Positions 15,633 to 31,900 of a stretch of 64,000 bases of DNA are shown here, in pieces. The stretch lies in the NCBI GenBank assembly GCA_947650365.1, contig CANTAL010000020.1:682001-746000 (forward strand), read 5' to 3'. Positions within the stretch are counted from its first letter, which is position 1; each line of letters opens with the position of its first letter. The position numbers were made by a program, and so were the translations under genes. Source of the stretch: Chamaelirium japonicum (Eukaryota; Streptophyta; Magnoliopsida; Liliales; Melanthiaceae). The notes beneath the pieces were generated by a model that did not search any database, was not told the origin of the DNA, and saw only the letters and a list, made by a program, of their open reading frames with translations.

Positions 15633-16918
15633 ATCATACGAATGAGTAAGAATGGATCGTACGAATGAAATAGAATAGATTGTACGAATGAATTAGAATG
15701 GATCCTACGAATGAATTAGAATGGATCGTGTGAAAGAATTAGAATGGATTGTATGAATGAATTAGAATGGATCGTATGAATGAATTAGAATGGATCGTGC
15801 GAATGAATTCGAATGGATCGTACGAATTCATTCTAATTCATTCATACAATCCATTCTAATTATTTCACACGATCTATTCTAATTCATTCGTACGTTCCAT
15901 TCTAATTCATTAGCACGATCCATGCTAATTCATTCGTTCGATCAATTCTAATTCATTAGCACGATCCATTTTAATTCATTCGTACGATCCATTCTAATTC
16001 ATTCGCACGATCCATTCTAATTCATTCATAGGATCCATTCTAATTCATTCATACGATCTATTCTAATTCTTTCGCACGAATGTATCCATTCTAATTCATT
16101 CGCACGAATGTATCCATTCTAATTCATTCGTACGATCCATTCTAATTCATTCGTACGATCCATTCTAATTCATTCATACGATCTATTCTAATTCATTCAT
16201 ACAATCCATTCTAATTCTTTCACACGATCCATTCTAATTCATTCGTACGATCCATTCTAATTTATTCGCACAATCCATTCTATTTCATTCGTACGATCCA
16301 TTCTTACTCATTGGTACGATCCATTCTAATTCATTCGTACGAATATATCCATTCTAATTCATTCGTACGAATCCATTCTAATTCATTCGTACAATCCATT
16401 CTATTTCATTCGTACGATCCATTCTAACTCATTCGTATGATCCATTCTAATTCATTCGCACGAATGTATCCATTCTAAATCATTCGTACGATCCATTCTA
16501 ATTCATTCGTACGATCCATTCTAAATCATTCTTACAATCCATTCTATTTCATTCGTACGATCAATTCTAATTCATTAGCACGATCCATTCTAATTCATTC
16601 GTACGATCCATTCAACTTCATTTGCACGATCCATTCTAATTCATTCGTATAATCCATTCTATTTCATTCGTACGATCCACTCTTACTCATTCGTATGATC
16701 CATTCTAATTCATTCGTACGAATGTATCCATTCTAATCCATTCGTACGATCCATTCTAATCCATTTGTACGATCCATTCTAATTCATTCGCATGAATGTA
16801 ACCATTCTAATTCATTCATTTGATCCATTCTAATTCATTCGTAGGATCCATTCTAATTCATTCTCCGATCCATTCTAATTCATTCGCACGAATGTATCCA
16901 TTCTAAACCATTCATACG
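15633..16918. repeat. Segmental duplication within satellite, copy 2 (partner 10776-12062)
   Basis: Partner of the segment 4857 bp upstream. Both carry the same rare monomers in the same order after the switch, including AGCACGATCCATGC and TTCGTTCGATCAATT. Point differences are scattered, so the duplication is not very recent. Confidence 0.8.
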
Positions 16919-19900
16919 ATCCATTCTAATTTATTCGTATGATCCATTCTAATTCATTCGTAAGATCCATTCTAATTCATTCGTACGATCCATTCTAATT
17001 CATTCGTACGATCCATTCTAATTCATTCGCACGAATATATCCATTCTAGCTCATTCGTACGATCCATTCTAATTCATTCGTACGATCCATTCTAATTCAT
17101 TCGCACGATCCATTCTAATTCATTCGTACGATCCATTCTAATTCATTCGTACGAATGAATTAGAATGGATACATTCGTGCGAAAGAATTAGAATGGATTG
17201 TATGAATGAATTAGAATGGATCGTATGAATGAATTAGAATGGATCGTACGAATGAATTAGAATGGATCGTACGAAGAAATTAGAATGGATCCATTCGTGC
17301 GAAAGAATTAGAATGGATTGTATGAATGAATTAGAATGGATCGTATGAATGAATTAGAATGGATCGTGCGAATGAATTAGAATGGATCGTACGAATGAAT
17401 TTGAATGGATCGTACGAATGAATTAGAATGGATCGTACGAATGAATTAGAATGGATCGTGCGAATGAATTAGAATGGATCGTACGAATGAATTAGAATGG
17501 ATACATTCGTATGAATAAATTAGAATGGATCGTACGATGAATTAGAATGGATACATTCGTGCGAATGAATTAGAATGGATCGTACGAATGAGTAAGAATG
17601 GACCATACAAATGAAATGGAATGGATCGTACGAATGAATTAGAATGGATCGTGCTAATGAATTAGAATGGATCGTACGAATGAATTAGAATGGATACATT
17701 CGTGCGAATGAATTAGAATGGATCATTTGAATGAATATGATTGGATCGTATGAATGAATTAGAATGGATCGTACGTATGAATTAGAATGGATACATTCAT
17801 GGAAATGAATTAGAATGGATCGTACGAAGGAATTAGAATGGATCATACGAATGAAATAGAATGGATCATACGAAGGAATTAGAATGGATCGTACGAAGGA
17901 ATTAGAATGGATCGTACGAAGGAATTAGAATGGATACATTCGTGCAAAAGAATTAGAATGGATTGTATGAATGAATTAGAATGGAACGTGCAAATGAATT
18001 AGAATGGATCGTGCGAATGAATTAGAATGGATCCTATGAATGAATTAGAATAGATTGTGCGAATGAATTAGAATTGATCGTACTAATGAATTAGAATGGA
18101 TACATTCGTGCGAATGAATTAGAATGGATCGAATGAATGAATTAGAATGGATCGTATGAATGAATTAGAATGGTTCGTGCGAATGAATGAGAATGGATCG
18201 TACGAGTGAATTAGAATTGATACATTCGTGCGAATGAATTAGAATGGATCGTACAAATGAGTAAGATTGGATCGTACGAATGAAATAGAATGGATCGTAC
18301 TAATGAATTTGAATGGATCGTGCTAATGAATGAGAATGGATCGTACGAATGAATTAGAATAGATTGTACGAATGAATTAGAATGTATCGTGTGAAGGAAT
18401 TAGAATGGATCATACGAATGGATCGTACGAAGGAATTAGAAAGAATTAGAATGGATACATTCATGCGAATGAATTAGAATGGATCGTATGAAAGAATTAG
18501 ATTGGATCGTATGAATGAATTAGAATGGAATGTACGTATGAATTTGAATGGATACATTCATGGGAATGAATTATAATGGATCGTACGAAGGAATTAGAAT
18601 GGATCGTACGAAGGAATTAGAATGGATCGTACGAATGAATTAGAATGGATACATTCGTGCAAAAGAATTAGAATAGATTGTATGAATGAATTAGAATGGA
18701 CCGTACAAACGAATTAGAATGGATCGTGCGAATGAATTAGAGTGGATCGTACGAATGAATTAGAATAGATTGTGCGAATGAATTAGAATGGATCGTACGA
18801 ATGAATTAGAATGGATACATTCGTACGAATGAATTAGAATGGATCGTATGAGTGAATTAGATTGGATCGTATGAATTAATTAGAATGGATCGTACGTATG
18901 GATTAGAATGGATACATTCATGGGAAAGAATTAGATTGGATCGTACGAAGGAATTCATGCGAAGGAAATAGAATGGATCGTACGAAGGAATTAGAATGGA
19001 TCGTACGAAGGAATTAGGGTGGATCGTACGAATGAATTTGAATGGATACATTCGTGCGAAAGAATTAGAATAGATTGTATGAATGAATTAGAATGGATCG
19101 TATGAATGAATTAGAATGGATCTTGTGAATGAATTAGAATGGATATTACGAATGAATTGGAATGGATCGTATGAATGAATTAGAATGGATCGTGCGAATG
19201 AATTAGAATGGATCATACGAATAAATTAGAATGGATATATTCGTGCGAATGAATTAGAATGGATCGTACGAATGAGTAAGAATGGATAGTACGAATGAAA
19301 TAGAATGGATCGTACGAATGAATTAGAATGGATCGTGCTAATGAATTAGAATGGATCGTACGAATGAATTAGAATAGATTGTGCGAATGAATTACAATCG
19401 ATCATAGATCGTACGAATGAATTAGAATGGATACATTCGTGCGAATGAATTAGAATGGACCGTATGAATGAATTAGATTGGATCGTATGAATGAATTAGA
19501 ATGGATCGTACGTTTGAATTAGAATGGATACATTCATGGTAATGAATTAGCATGGATCGTACGAAGGAATTAGAATGGATTGTACGAATGAATTAGAATG
19601 GATACATTCATGCAAAAGAATTAGAATGGATTATATGAATGAATTAGAATGGATCGTGCAAATGAATTAGAATGGATCATGCGAATGAATTAGAATGGAT
19701 CGTACGAATGAATTAGAATAGATTGTGCGAATGAATAAGAATGGATCGTACGAATGAATTAGAATGGATACATTCGTGCGAATGAATTAGACTGGATCGT
19801 ATGAATGAATTAGAATGGATCATATGAATGAATTAGAATGGATCGCGCGAATGAATTAGAATGGATCGTACGAATGAATTAGAATGGATACATTCGTGCG

Positions 19901-22900
19901 AATGAATTAGAATGGATCGTACGAATGAATTAGAATGGATCGTACGAATGAGTAAGAATGGATCGTACGAATGAAATAGAAACGATCGTACGAATGAATT
20001 AGAATGGATCGTGCTAATGAATTAGAATGGATCGTATGAATGAATTAGAATAGATTGTGCGAATGAATTAGAATGGATCGTACGAATGAATTAGAATGGA
20101 TCGTATGAATGAATTAGAATGGATCGTGCGAATGAATTAGAATGGATCATACGAATGAATTAGAATAGATACATTCATGGGAATGAATTAGAATGGATCG
20201 TACGAATGAGTAAGAATGGATCGTAGGAATAAAATAGAATGAATGGTATGAATAAATTAGAATGGATCGTGCGAATGAATTAGAATGGATCGTACGAATG
20301 AGTAAGAATGGATCGTACGAATGAAATAGAATGGATCGTACGTACGATACGTACGATCCATTCTAATTCATTCATACGATCATTCATACGATCCATTCTA
20401 ATTCATTTGTACGATCCATTCTAATTCATTCATACGATCCATTCTAATTCATTCGTACGATCCATTCTAATTCATTCGCACGAATTAGAATGGATCATAA
20501 GAAGGAATTAGTGTGGATCGTACGAATGAATTAGAATGGATACATTCGTGCGAAAGAATTAGAATGGATTTTATGAATGAATTAGAATGGATCGTGGATC
20601 GTACGTATGAATTAGAATGGATACATTCATGGGAATGAATTAGAATGGATCGTACGAAGGAATTAGAATGGATCGTACGAACGAATTAGAATGGATCGTA
20701 CGAATGAATAAGAATGGATACATTCATGCAAAAGAATTAGAATGGATTGTATGAATGAATTAGAATGGATCGTACAAATGAATTAGAATGGATCGTGCAA
20801 ATGAATTAGAATGGATTCTAATTCATACGTATGATCCATTCGAATTCATTCATACGAACCATTCTAATTCATTCATAAGATCCATTCTAATTCATTTGCA
20901 CGAATGTATCCATTGTAATTCATTCGTACAATCCATTCTAATTCATTCGCACGATCCATTCTAATTAGAATGGATCGTACGAATGAGTAAGAATGGATCT
21001 TACTCATTAGCACAATCCATTCTAATTCATTCGCATGATCCATTCTAATTCATTCATACGATCCAATCTAATTCATTCATACAATCCATTCTAATTCTTT
21101 CGCACGAATGTATCCATTCTAATTCATTCGTTCGATCCACCCTAATTCCTTCGTATGATCCATTCTAATTCATTTGCACGAATGTATCCATTCTAATTCA
21201 TTCGTATGATCCATTCGAATTCATTCATACGATCCATTCTAATTCATTCATACGATCTATTCTAATTTATTCGCACGAATGTATCCATTCTAATTCATTC
21301 GTACGATCTATTCTAATTCATTCGCACGATCCAATCTATTTCATTCGCACGATCCATTCTAATTCATTCGTACGATCTATTCTATTTCATTCGTACGATC
21401 CATTCTTACTCATTCGTACGATCCATTCTAATTCATTCGCTCGAATGTATCCTTATTCGCATGATCCATTCTAATTCATTTGCACGATCTATTCTAATTC
21501 ATTCATACAATCCATTCTAATTCTTTCGCACGAATGTATCCATTCTAATTCATACGTACGATCCATTCTAATTCATTCATACGATCCAATCTAATTCATT
21601 CATACGATCCATTCTAATTCATTCGCACGAATGTGTTCATTCTAATTCATTCGTAAGATCTATTCTAATTCATTCGCACAATCGATTCTAATTCATTCAT
21701 ACGATCCATTCTAATTCATTAGCACGATCCATTCTAATTCATTCGTACGATCCATTCTATTTCATTCGTACGATCCATTCATACTCATTCGTACGATCCA
21801 TTCTAATTCATTCGCATGAATGTATCTATTCTTATTCATTTGTACGATCCATTCTAATTCATTCGCACAATCCAATCTAATTCATTCGCACGATCCATTC
21901 TAATTCATTCGTACGATCTATTCTATTCCATTTGTACGATCCATTCTTACTCATTCGTACGATCCATTCTAATTCATTCGCACGAATGTATACTCATTCG
22001 CACGATCCATTCTAATTCATTTGCACGATCCATTCTAATTCATTCATACAATCTATTCTAATTCTTTCGCACAAATGTATCCATTCTAATTCATTCGTAC
22101 GATCCACCCTAATTTCTTCGTATGATCCATTCTAATTCATTCACACGAATGTATCCATTCTAATTCATTCGTACGATCAATTCGAATTCATTCATACGAT
22201 CCATTCTAATTCATTCATACGATCCATTCTAATTCATTCGCACGAATGTATCCATTCTAATTCATTCGTACGATCCATTCTAATTCATTCACACAATCTA
22301 TTCTAATTCATTCATACGATCCATTCTAATTCATTCGCACGATCCATTCTAATTTATTTGCATAATCCATTCTAATTCATTCATACAATCCATTCTAGTT
22401 CTTTTGCACGAATGTATCCAATCTAATTCGTTCGTACGATCCATTCTAATTCCTTTGTACGATCCATTATAATTCCTTCGTACGATCCATTCTATTTCAT
22501 TCGTATGATCCATTCTAATTCCTTCGTACGATCCATTCTAATTCATTCCCATGAATGTATCCAATCTATAGAAAGGATCGTACGAATGAATTAGAATGGA
22601 TCGTATGAATGAATTTGAATGGATCGTGTGAATGAATTAGAATGGATTGTACGAATGAATTAGAATGGATACATTCGTGCGAATGAATTAGAATGGATCG
22701 TACGAATGAGTAAGAATGAATCGTACGAATGAAATAGAATGGGTCGTACGAATGAATTAGAATGGATCGTGCTAATGAATTATAATGGATCGAACGAATG
22801 AATTAGAATAGATTGTGTGAATGATGAATTAGAATGGATCGTGCGAATGAATTAAATTGGATCGTGTGAATGAATTAGAATGGATCGTACGAATGAATTA

Positions 22901-25900
22901 GAATGGATATATTCGTGCGAATGAATTAGAATGGATCGTATGAATGAATTAGAATGGATCGTTTGAATGAATTCGAATGGATCGCACGAAGGAATTAGAA
23001 TGGATCGTTCGAATGAATTAGAATGGATATATTCGTGCGAAAGAATTAGAATGGATCGTATGAATGAATTAGAATGGATCGTGCAAATATATTAGAATGG
23101 ACTGTACAAATGAATTAGAATGGATCATATGAATGAGTTAGAATGGATCATGCGAATGAATTAGAATGGATCGTACGAATGAATTAGAACGGATACATTC
23201 GTGCGAATGAATTAGAATGGATCGTACAAATGAGTAAGAATGGATCGTACGAATGAATTAGAATGGATCGTATGAATGAATTAGATTGGATCTGAATGGA
23301 TCGTACGAATAAATTAGAATGGATTAATTCGTGCGAATGAATTAGAATTGATTGTATGAATGAATTAGTATGGATCGTATGAATGAATTTGAATGGATCG
23401 TACGAGTAAATTTGAATGGATACATTTGTGCGAATGAATTAGAATGGATCATACGCCTTCATACGATGCATTCGTATGATCCATTCTAATTTCTTTGCAC
23501 GAATGTATATATTCTAATTCATTCGTACGATCCATTCTAATTCATTCGCACAATCTATTCAAATTTATTCGTACGATCCATTAAAATTCATTAGCATGAA
23601 TCATTCTAATTCATTCGTACGATCCATTCTATTTCATTCGTATGATCCATTCTTACTCATTCGTACGATCCATTCTAATTCATTCGCACGAATGTATCCA
23701 TTCTAATTCATTCGTACGATCCATTCTAATTCATTCGCACGATCCATTCTAATTCATTGAGTAAGAATGGATTGTACGAATAAAATTGAATGGATCGAAC
23801 GAATGAATTAGAGTGGATCGTGCTAATGAATTAGAATGGATCATACGAATGAATTAGAATTAGAATGCATCGTACGAATGAGTAAGAATGGATCGTACGA
23901 ATGAAATAGAATAGATCGTACTAATGAATTAGAATGGATCATGCTAATGAATTAGAATAGATCGTATGAATGAATTAGAATAGATTGTGCGAATGAATTA
24001 GAATGGATCGTACGAATGAATTAGAATGGATTGTATGAATGAATTAGAATGGATCGTGCGAATGAATTAGAATGGATCGTACGAATGAATTAATATGGAT
24101 AATACGAAGGAATTAGGGTGGATCGTACGCATGAATTAGAATGGATACATTCGTGCGAAAGAATTAGAATGGATTGTATGAATGGATTAGAATGGATCGT
24201 ATGAATGAATTAGAATGGATCGTGTGAATGAATTAGAATAGATCGTGCGAATGAATTAGAATGGATCGTATGAATGAATTAGAATGGATCGTGCGAATGA
24301 ATTAGAATGGATCGTACGAATGAATTAGAATGGATATTTTTGTGCGAAGGAATTAAAATGGATCGTACGAATGGATCATACGAAGGAATTAGAGTGAATT
24401 AGAATGGATATATTCGTGCGAATGAATTAGAATGGATCGTATAAATGAATTAGAATGGATCGTACGAATGAATTAGAATGGATCGTGCAAATGAATTAGA
24501 TTGGATCGTTCGAATGAATTAGAATAGATCGTACGAATGAATTAGAATGGATACATTCGTGCGAATGAATTAGAATGGATCGTACGAATGAGTAAGAATG
24601 GATCGTACGAATGAAATAGAATGGATCCTACGAATGAATTAGAATGGATCGTGCTAATGAATTAGAATGGATCGTACAAATGAATTAGAATACATTGTGC
24701 GAATGAATTAGAATGGATCGTACGAATGAATTAGAATGGATCGTATGAATGAATTAGATTGGATCATATGAATGAATTAGAATGGGTCGTACGTATGAAT
24801 TAGAATGGATACATTCATGGGAATGAATTAGAATGGATCGTACGAAGGAATTAGAATGGATCATACGAATGAAATAGAATGGATCGTACAAAGGAATTAG
24901 AATGGATCGTACAAAGGAATTATAATGGATCGTATGAATGAATTAGAATGGATACATTCGTGCAAAAGAATTAGAATGGATTGTTTGAATGAATTACAAT
25001 GGATCATGCAAATGAATTAGAATGGATCGTGCGAATAAATTAGAATGGATCGTACGAATGAATTAGAATAGTTTGTGCGAATGAATTAGAATGGATCGTA
25101 TGAATGAATTAGAATGGATATATTTGTGCGAATGAATTAAAATGGATCGTATGAATGAATTAGAATGGATCGTATGAATGAATTCGAATGGATCGTACGA
25201 ATGAATTAGAATGGATACATTCATGTGAATGAATTAGAATGGATCATACGAAGGATTTAGGGTGGATAGTATGAATGAAATAGAATGGATACATTCATGC
25301 GAAAGATTTAGAATGGATTGTATGAATGAATTAGAATGGATCATGCAAATGAATTAGAATGGATCGTACGAATGAGGATACATTCGTGCGAATGAATTAG
25401 AATGGATCGTACGAATGAATAAAAATGGATCGTACGAATGAAATAGAATAGATCGTACGAATGAATTAGAATGGATCGTTCGAGTAAATTAGATTGGATC
25501 GTGCGAATGAATTAGAATGGATCGTACGAATGAATTAGAATGGACACATTCGTGCGAATGAATTAGAATGGATCGTATGAATGAATTAAAATGGATCGTA
25601 TGAATGAGTTCGAATGGATCATACGAATGAATTAGAATGGATACATTCGTGCGAATGAATTAGAATTGATCATACGAAGGAATTAGGGTGGATCGTACGA
25701 ATGAATTAGAATGGATACATTCGTGTGAAAGAATTAGAAGGGATTGTATAAATTAATTAGAATGGATCGTATGAATGAATTAGAATGGATCGTGCGAATG
25801 AATTAGAATGGATTGTGCTAATGAGTAAGAATGGATCGTACGAATGAAGTAGAATGGATCGTACGAATGAATTAGAATGGATCGTGCTAATGAATTAGAA

Positions 25901-28900
25901 TGGATCGTACGAATGAATTAGAATAGATTATGCAAATGAATTAGAATGGATCGTCCGAATGAATTAGAATTGATACATTCGTGCGAATGAATTAGAATGG
26001 ATCGTACGAATGAATTAGAATGGATCGTATGAATGAATTAAAATGGATCGTATGAATGAATTCGAATGGATCGTACGAATGAATTAGAATGGATACATTC
26101 ATGCGAATAAATTGGAATGGATCATACGAAGGAATTAGGATGGATTGTACGAATGAATTAGAATTGATACATTCGTGCGAAAGAATTAGAATGGATTATA
26201 TGATTGAATTAGAATGGATCGTATGGATGAATTAGAATGGATCGTGCGAATGAATTAGAATGGATCGTACAAATGAATTAGAATGGATACATTCGTGCGA
26301 ATGAATTAGAATGGATCGTACGAATGAGTAAGAATGGATCGTACGAATGAATTAGAATGGATCGTATGAATGAATTGGAATGGATCGTGCTAATGAATTA
26401 GAATGGATCGCACGAATGAATTAGAATAGATTGTGCGAATGAATTAGAATGGATCGTACGAATGAATTAGAATCGATCGTATGAATGAATTAGATTGGAT
26501 GGTATGAATGAATTAGAATGGATCGTACGTATGAATTAGAATGGATACATTCATGGGAATGAATTAGAATGGATCATACGAAGGAATTAGAATGGATCAT
26601 ACGAATGAAATAGAATGGATCGTACGAAGGAATTTGAATAGATCATACGAAGGAATAAGAATGGATTGTGCGAATGAATTAGAATGGATCATACGAATGA
26701 ATTAGAATGGATCGTATGAATGAATTTGAATGGATCATGCGAATGAATTAGAATGGATCATACGAATGAATTAGAATGGATACATTCTTGCTAAAGAATT
26801 AGAATGGATTGTATGAATGAATTAGAATGGATTGTACGAGTGAATTAGAATGGATCGTGCGAATAAATTAGAATGGATCGTACGAATGAATTAAAATGGA
26901 TACATTCGTGCGAATGAATTAGAATGGATCATATGAATGAGTAAGAATGGATCGTACGAATGAAATAGAATGGATCGTACGAATGAATTAAAATGGATCG
27001 TGCTAATGAATTAGAATGGATCGTATGAATGAATTAGAATGGATCGTGCGAATGAATTAGAATGGATCATACGAATAAGTAAGAATGGATCGTACGAATG
27101 AAATAGAATGGATCGTACGAATGAATAAGAATGGATCGTGCTAATGAATTAGAATGGGTCATACGAATGAAATAGAATGGATACATTCGTGCGAATGAAT
27201 TAGAATGGATCGTATGAACGAATTAGATTGGATCGTATGAATAAATTAGAATGGATCGTACGTATGAATTAGAATGGATCGTACGAAGGAATTAGAATGG
27301 ATCATACGAATGAAATAGAATGGATCGTACGAAGGAATTAGAATGGATCATACGTTATGAATGAATCAGAATGGATCGTACGTATGAATTAGAATGGATA
27401 TATTCATGGGAATGAATTAGAATGGATCGTACGAAGGAATTAGAATGGATCCATTCTAATTCATTCTAATTCATTCGTATGATCCATTCTAATTCATTCA
27501 TACGATCCATTCTAATTCATTCATACGATACAATCTAATTCATTCATACGATCCATTCTAATTCATTCGCACGATCCAATCTAATTCATTCGCACGATCC
27601 ATTCTTATTCATCATTCGCACAATCTATTCTAATTCATTCGTACGATCCATTCTAATTCATTAGCACGATCCATTCTAATTAATTCTTACGATCCAGTTT
27701 ATTTCATTCGTACGATCCATTCTTACCCATTCGTACGACCCATTCTAATTCTTTCGCATGAATGTATCCATTCTAATTCATTTGTACAATTCATTCTAAT
27801 TCATTCGCACGATCCATTCTAATTCATTCATACGATCAATTCTAATTCATTCGTACGATCCATTCTATAGAATGGATACATTCATGGGAATGAATTTGAA
27901 TGGATCGTACGAAGGAATTAGAATAGATCATACGAATAAATTAGAATGGATCGTATGAATGAATTCGAATGGATCGTACGAATGAATTAGAATAGATTGT
28001 GCGAATGAATTAGAATGGATCGTACGAATAAATTAGAATAGATACATTCGTCTAAAAGAATTAGAATGGATTGTATGAATGAATTAGAATGGATCATGCA
28101 AATGAATTAGAATGGATCGTGCGAATGAATTAGAATGGATCTTACGAATGAATTAGAATAGATTGTGCGAATGAATTAAAATGGATCGTACGAATGAATT
28201 AGAATGGATACATTCATGAGAATGAATTAGAATGGATCATATGAATGAATTAGAATTGATCGTATGAATGAATTAGAATGGATCGTGCGAATGAATTAGA
28301 ATGGATCGTATGAATGAATTAGAATGGATACATTCGTGCGAATGAATTAGAATGGATCTTACGAATGAGTAAGAATAGATCATATGAATGAAATAGAATG
28401 GATCGTACGAATGAATTAGAATGGATAGTGCTAATGAATTAGAATGGATCATACGAATGAATTAGAATAGATTGTGCAAAGGATGAATTAGAATGGATCG
28501 TGAGAATGAATTAGATTGGATCGTGCGAAAGAATTAGAATGGATCGTACGAATGAATTAGAATAGATTGTACGAATGAATTAGAATGGATCATACGAATT
28601 AATTAGAATGGATTCAATCATGCGAATGAATTAGAATGGATCATATGAATGAATTAGAATGGATCGTACGTACGATCCATTCTATTTCATTCGTACGATC
28701 CATTCTTACTCATTTGTACGATCCATTCTGATTCATTCGCACGATCCATTCTAATTCATTTATACGATCCATTCTAATTCATTCATACGATCCATTCTAA
28801 TTCATTCGTACGATCCATTCTAATTTATTAGCACGATCCATTCTAATTCATTTGTAGGATCCGTTCTATTTCATTCGTACGATCCATTCTTACTCATTCG

Positions 28901-31900
28901 TATGATCCATTTTAATTCATTCGCACGAATGTATCCATTCTAATTCATTCGTACGATCCATTCTAATTCATTCGCACGATCCATTCTAATTCATTCATAC
29001 GATCCATTCTAATTCATTCGTATGATCCATTCTAATTGATTCGCACGATCCATTCTAATTCATTCATATGATCCATTCTAATTCATTCATACAATCCATT
29101 CTACTTCATTCGCACGAATGTACCCATTCTAATTCATTCGTACGATCCATTCTAATTCATTCGCATGATCCATTCTAATTCGTTCATACGATCCATTCTA
29201 ATTCATTAGTACGATCCATTCTAATTCATTCGCACAATCTATTCTAATTCATTCGTACGGTCCATTCCAATTCACTAGCACGATCCATTCTAATTCATTC
29301 GTACAATCCATTCTATTTCATTCGTACGATCCATTCTTACTCATTCGTACGATCCATTCTAATTCATTCGCACAAATGTATCCATTCTAATTCATTCGTA
29401 CGATCCATTCTAATTCCTTTATACGATCCATTCTATTTCATTCATACGATCAATTCTAATTCATTCATGCAATCCATTCTAATTCTTTCGCACGAATGTA
29501 TCCATTCTAATACATTCGTACGTATGATCCATTCTAATTTATTTATTCGTACGATCCATTCTAATTCCTTCGTGCGAATGAATTAGAATGGATCATTTGA
29601 ATGAATTCGAATGGATCGTACGAATGAATTAGAATGGATACATTTGTGCGAATGAATTAGAATGGATCATACGAAGGAATTAGGGTGGATCGTACGAATG
29701 AATTAGAATGGATATATTTGTGCGATGAATTAGAATGGATTATATGAATGAATTAGAATGGATCGTATGAATGAAATAGAATGGATCGTACGAAGGAATT
29801 AGAATGGATCGTATGAATGAATTAGAATGGATATATTCGTGCGAGTGAATTAGAATGGATCATACGAATGAGTAAGAATGGATCGTACGAATGAATAAGA
29901 ATGGATCGTGCTAATGAATTAGAATGTATTCATTCGTGCGATCCATTCTTATTCATTCGCACGATCTATTCTAATTCATTCGTACGATCCATTCTAATTC
30001 ATTCGCACAATCTATTCTAATTCATTCGTATCATCCATTCTAATTCATTAAACGATAATTTCTAATTCATTCGTACGATCCATTCTAATTCATTCGCACG
30101 AATGTATCCATTCTAATTCATTCGTACGATCTATTCTTATTCATTCGCACGATCCATTCTAATTCAGTCATGCGACCCATTCTAATTCATTCATACGATC
30201 TATTCTAATTCATTTATACGATCCATTCTAATTCATTCGTACGATCCATTCTAATTCATTCATACGATCCATTCTAATTCATTCGCACGAATGTATCCAT
30301 TCTAATTCATTCGTACGATCCATTCTATTTCATTCATACGATCCATTCTATTTCATTCGTACGATCCATTCTAATTCATTCGTGCGAATGAATTAGAATG
30401 GATTATATGAATGAATTAGAATGGATCGTGCAAATGAATTAGAATGGATCGTGCGAATGAGGATACATTCGTGCGAATGAATTAGAATGGATCGTACGAA
30501 TGAGTAAGAATAGATCATACGAATGAAATAGAATGGATCGTACGAATGAATTAGAATGGATCGTGCGAATGAATTAGATTGGATCATGCGAATGAATTAG
30601 AATAAATGGATCGTACAAATGAATAAGAATAGATCGTGCGAATGAATAAGAATGAATTAGAATGGATTGTATGAATGAATTATAATGGATCGTATGAATG
30701 AATTAGAATGGATTGTACGAATGAATTGGAATAGATCGTGCGAATGAATTAGAATGGATCATACGAATGAATTAGAATAGATTGTGCGAATGAATTAGAA
30801 TGTATCGTACGAATGAATTAGAATGGATACATTCGTGCGAATGAATTAGAATGGATCATATGAATGAATTAGATTGGATCGTATGAATGAATTAGAATGG
30901 ATCGTATGTATGAATTAGAATGGTTATATTCATGGGAAAGAATTAGAATGGATCGTATGAAGGAATTAGAATGGATCATACGAATGAAATAAAATGGATC
31001 GTACAAAGGAATTAGAATGGATCGTACAAAAGAATTAGAATGGATCGTACGAAGGAATTAGAGCGAATGAATTAGAATGGATCGTATGAATTAGAATGGA
31101 TCGTATGAATTAGAATGGATCGTATGAAGGAATTAGAATGGATCGTATGAAGGAATTAGAATGGATTGTGCGAATGAATTAGAACGGATCATACGAATGA
31201 ATTAGAATGGATCGTATGAATGAATTAGAATGGATCGTTCGAATGAATTAGAATGGATCGTACAAATGAATTAGAATGGATACATTCGTGCAAAAGAATT
31301 AGAATGGATTGTATGAATGAATTAGAATGGATCGTATAAATGAATTAGAATGGATCGTGCGAATGAATTAGAATGGATCGTACGAATGAATTAGAATGGA
31401 TACATTCGTGCGAATGAATTAGAATGGATCGTAATAATGACTAAGAATGGATCGTACAAATGAAATAGAATGGATAGTACGAATGAATTAGAATGGATCA
31501 TGCTAATGAATTATAATGGATCGTATGAATAAATTAGAATAGATCGTGCGAATGAATTAGAATGGATCGTATGAATGAATTAGAATGGATCATACGAATG
31601 AATTAGAATGGATCGTACGAATGAATTAGAATGGATCCATTCTATTATAATTCATTCGCACGATCCATTCTAATTCATTCATACGATCCATTCTAATTCA
31701 TTCATACAATTCATTCTAATTCTTTCGCACGAATGTATCCATTCTAATTCATTTGTACGATCCACCCTAATTCCTTCGTATGATCCATTCTAATTCATTC
31801 GCATGAATATATCCATTCTAATTCATACGTACGATCCATTCTAATTCATTCATACGATCAAATCTAATTCATTCATACGATCCATTCTAATTCATTTGCA

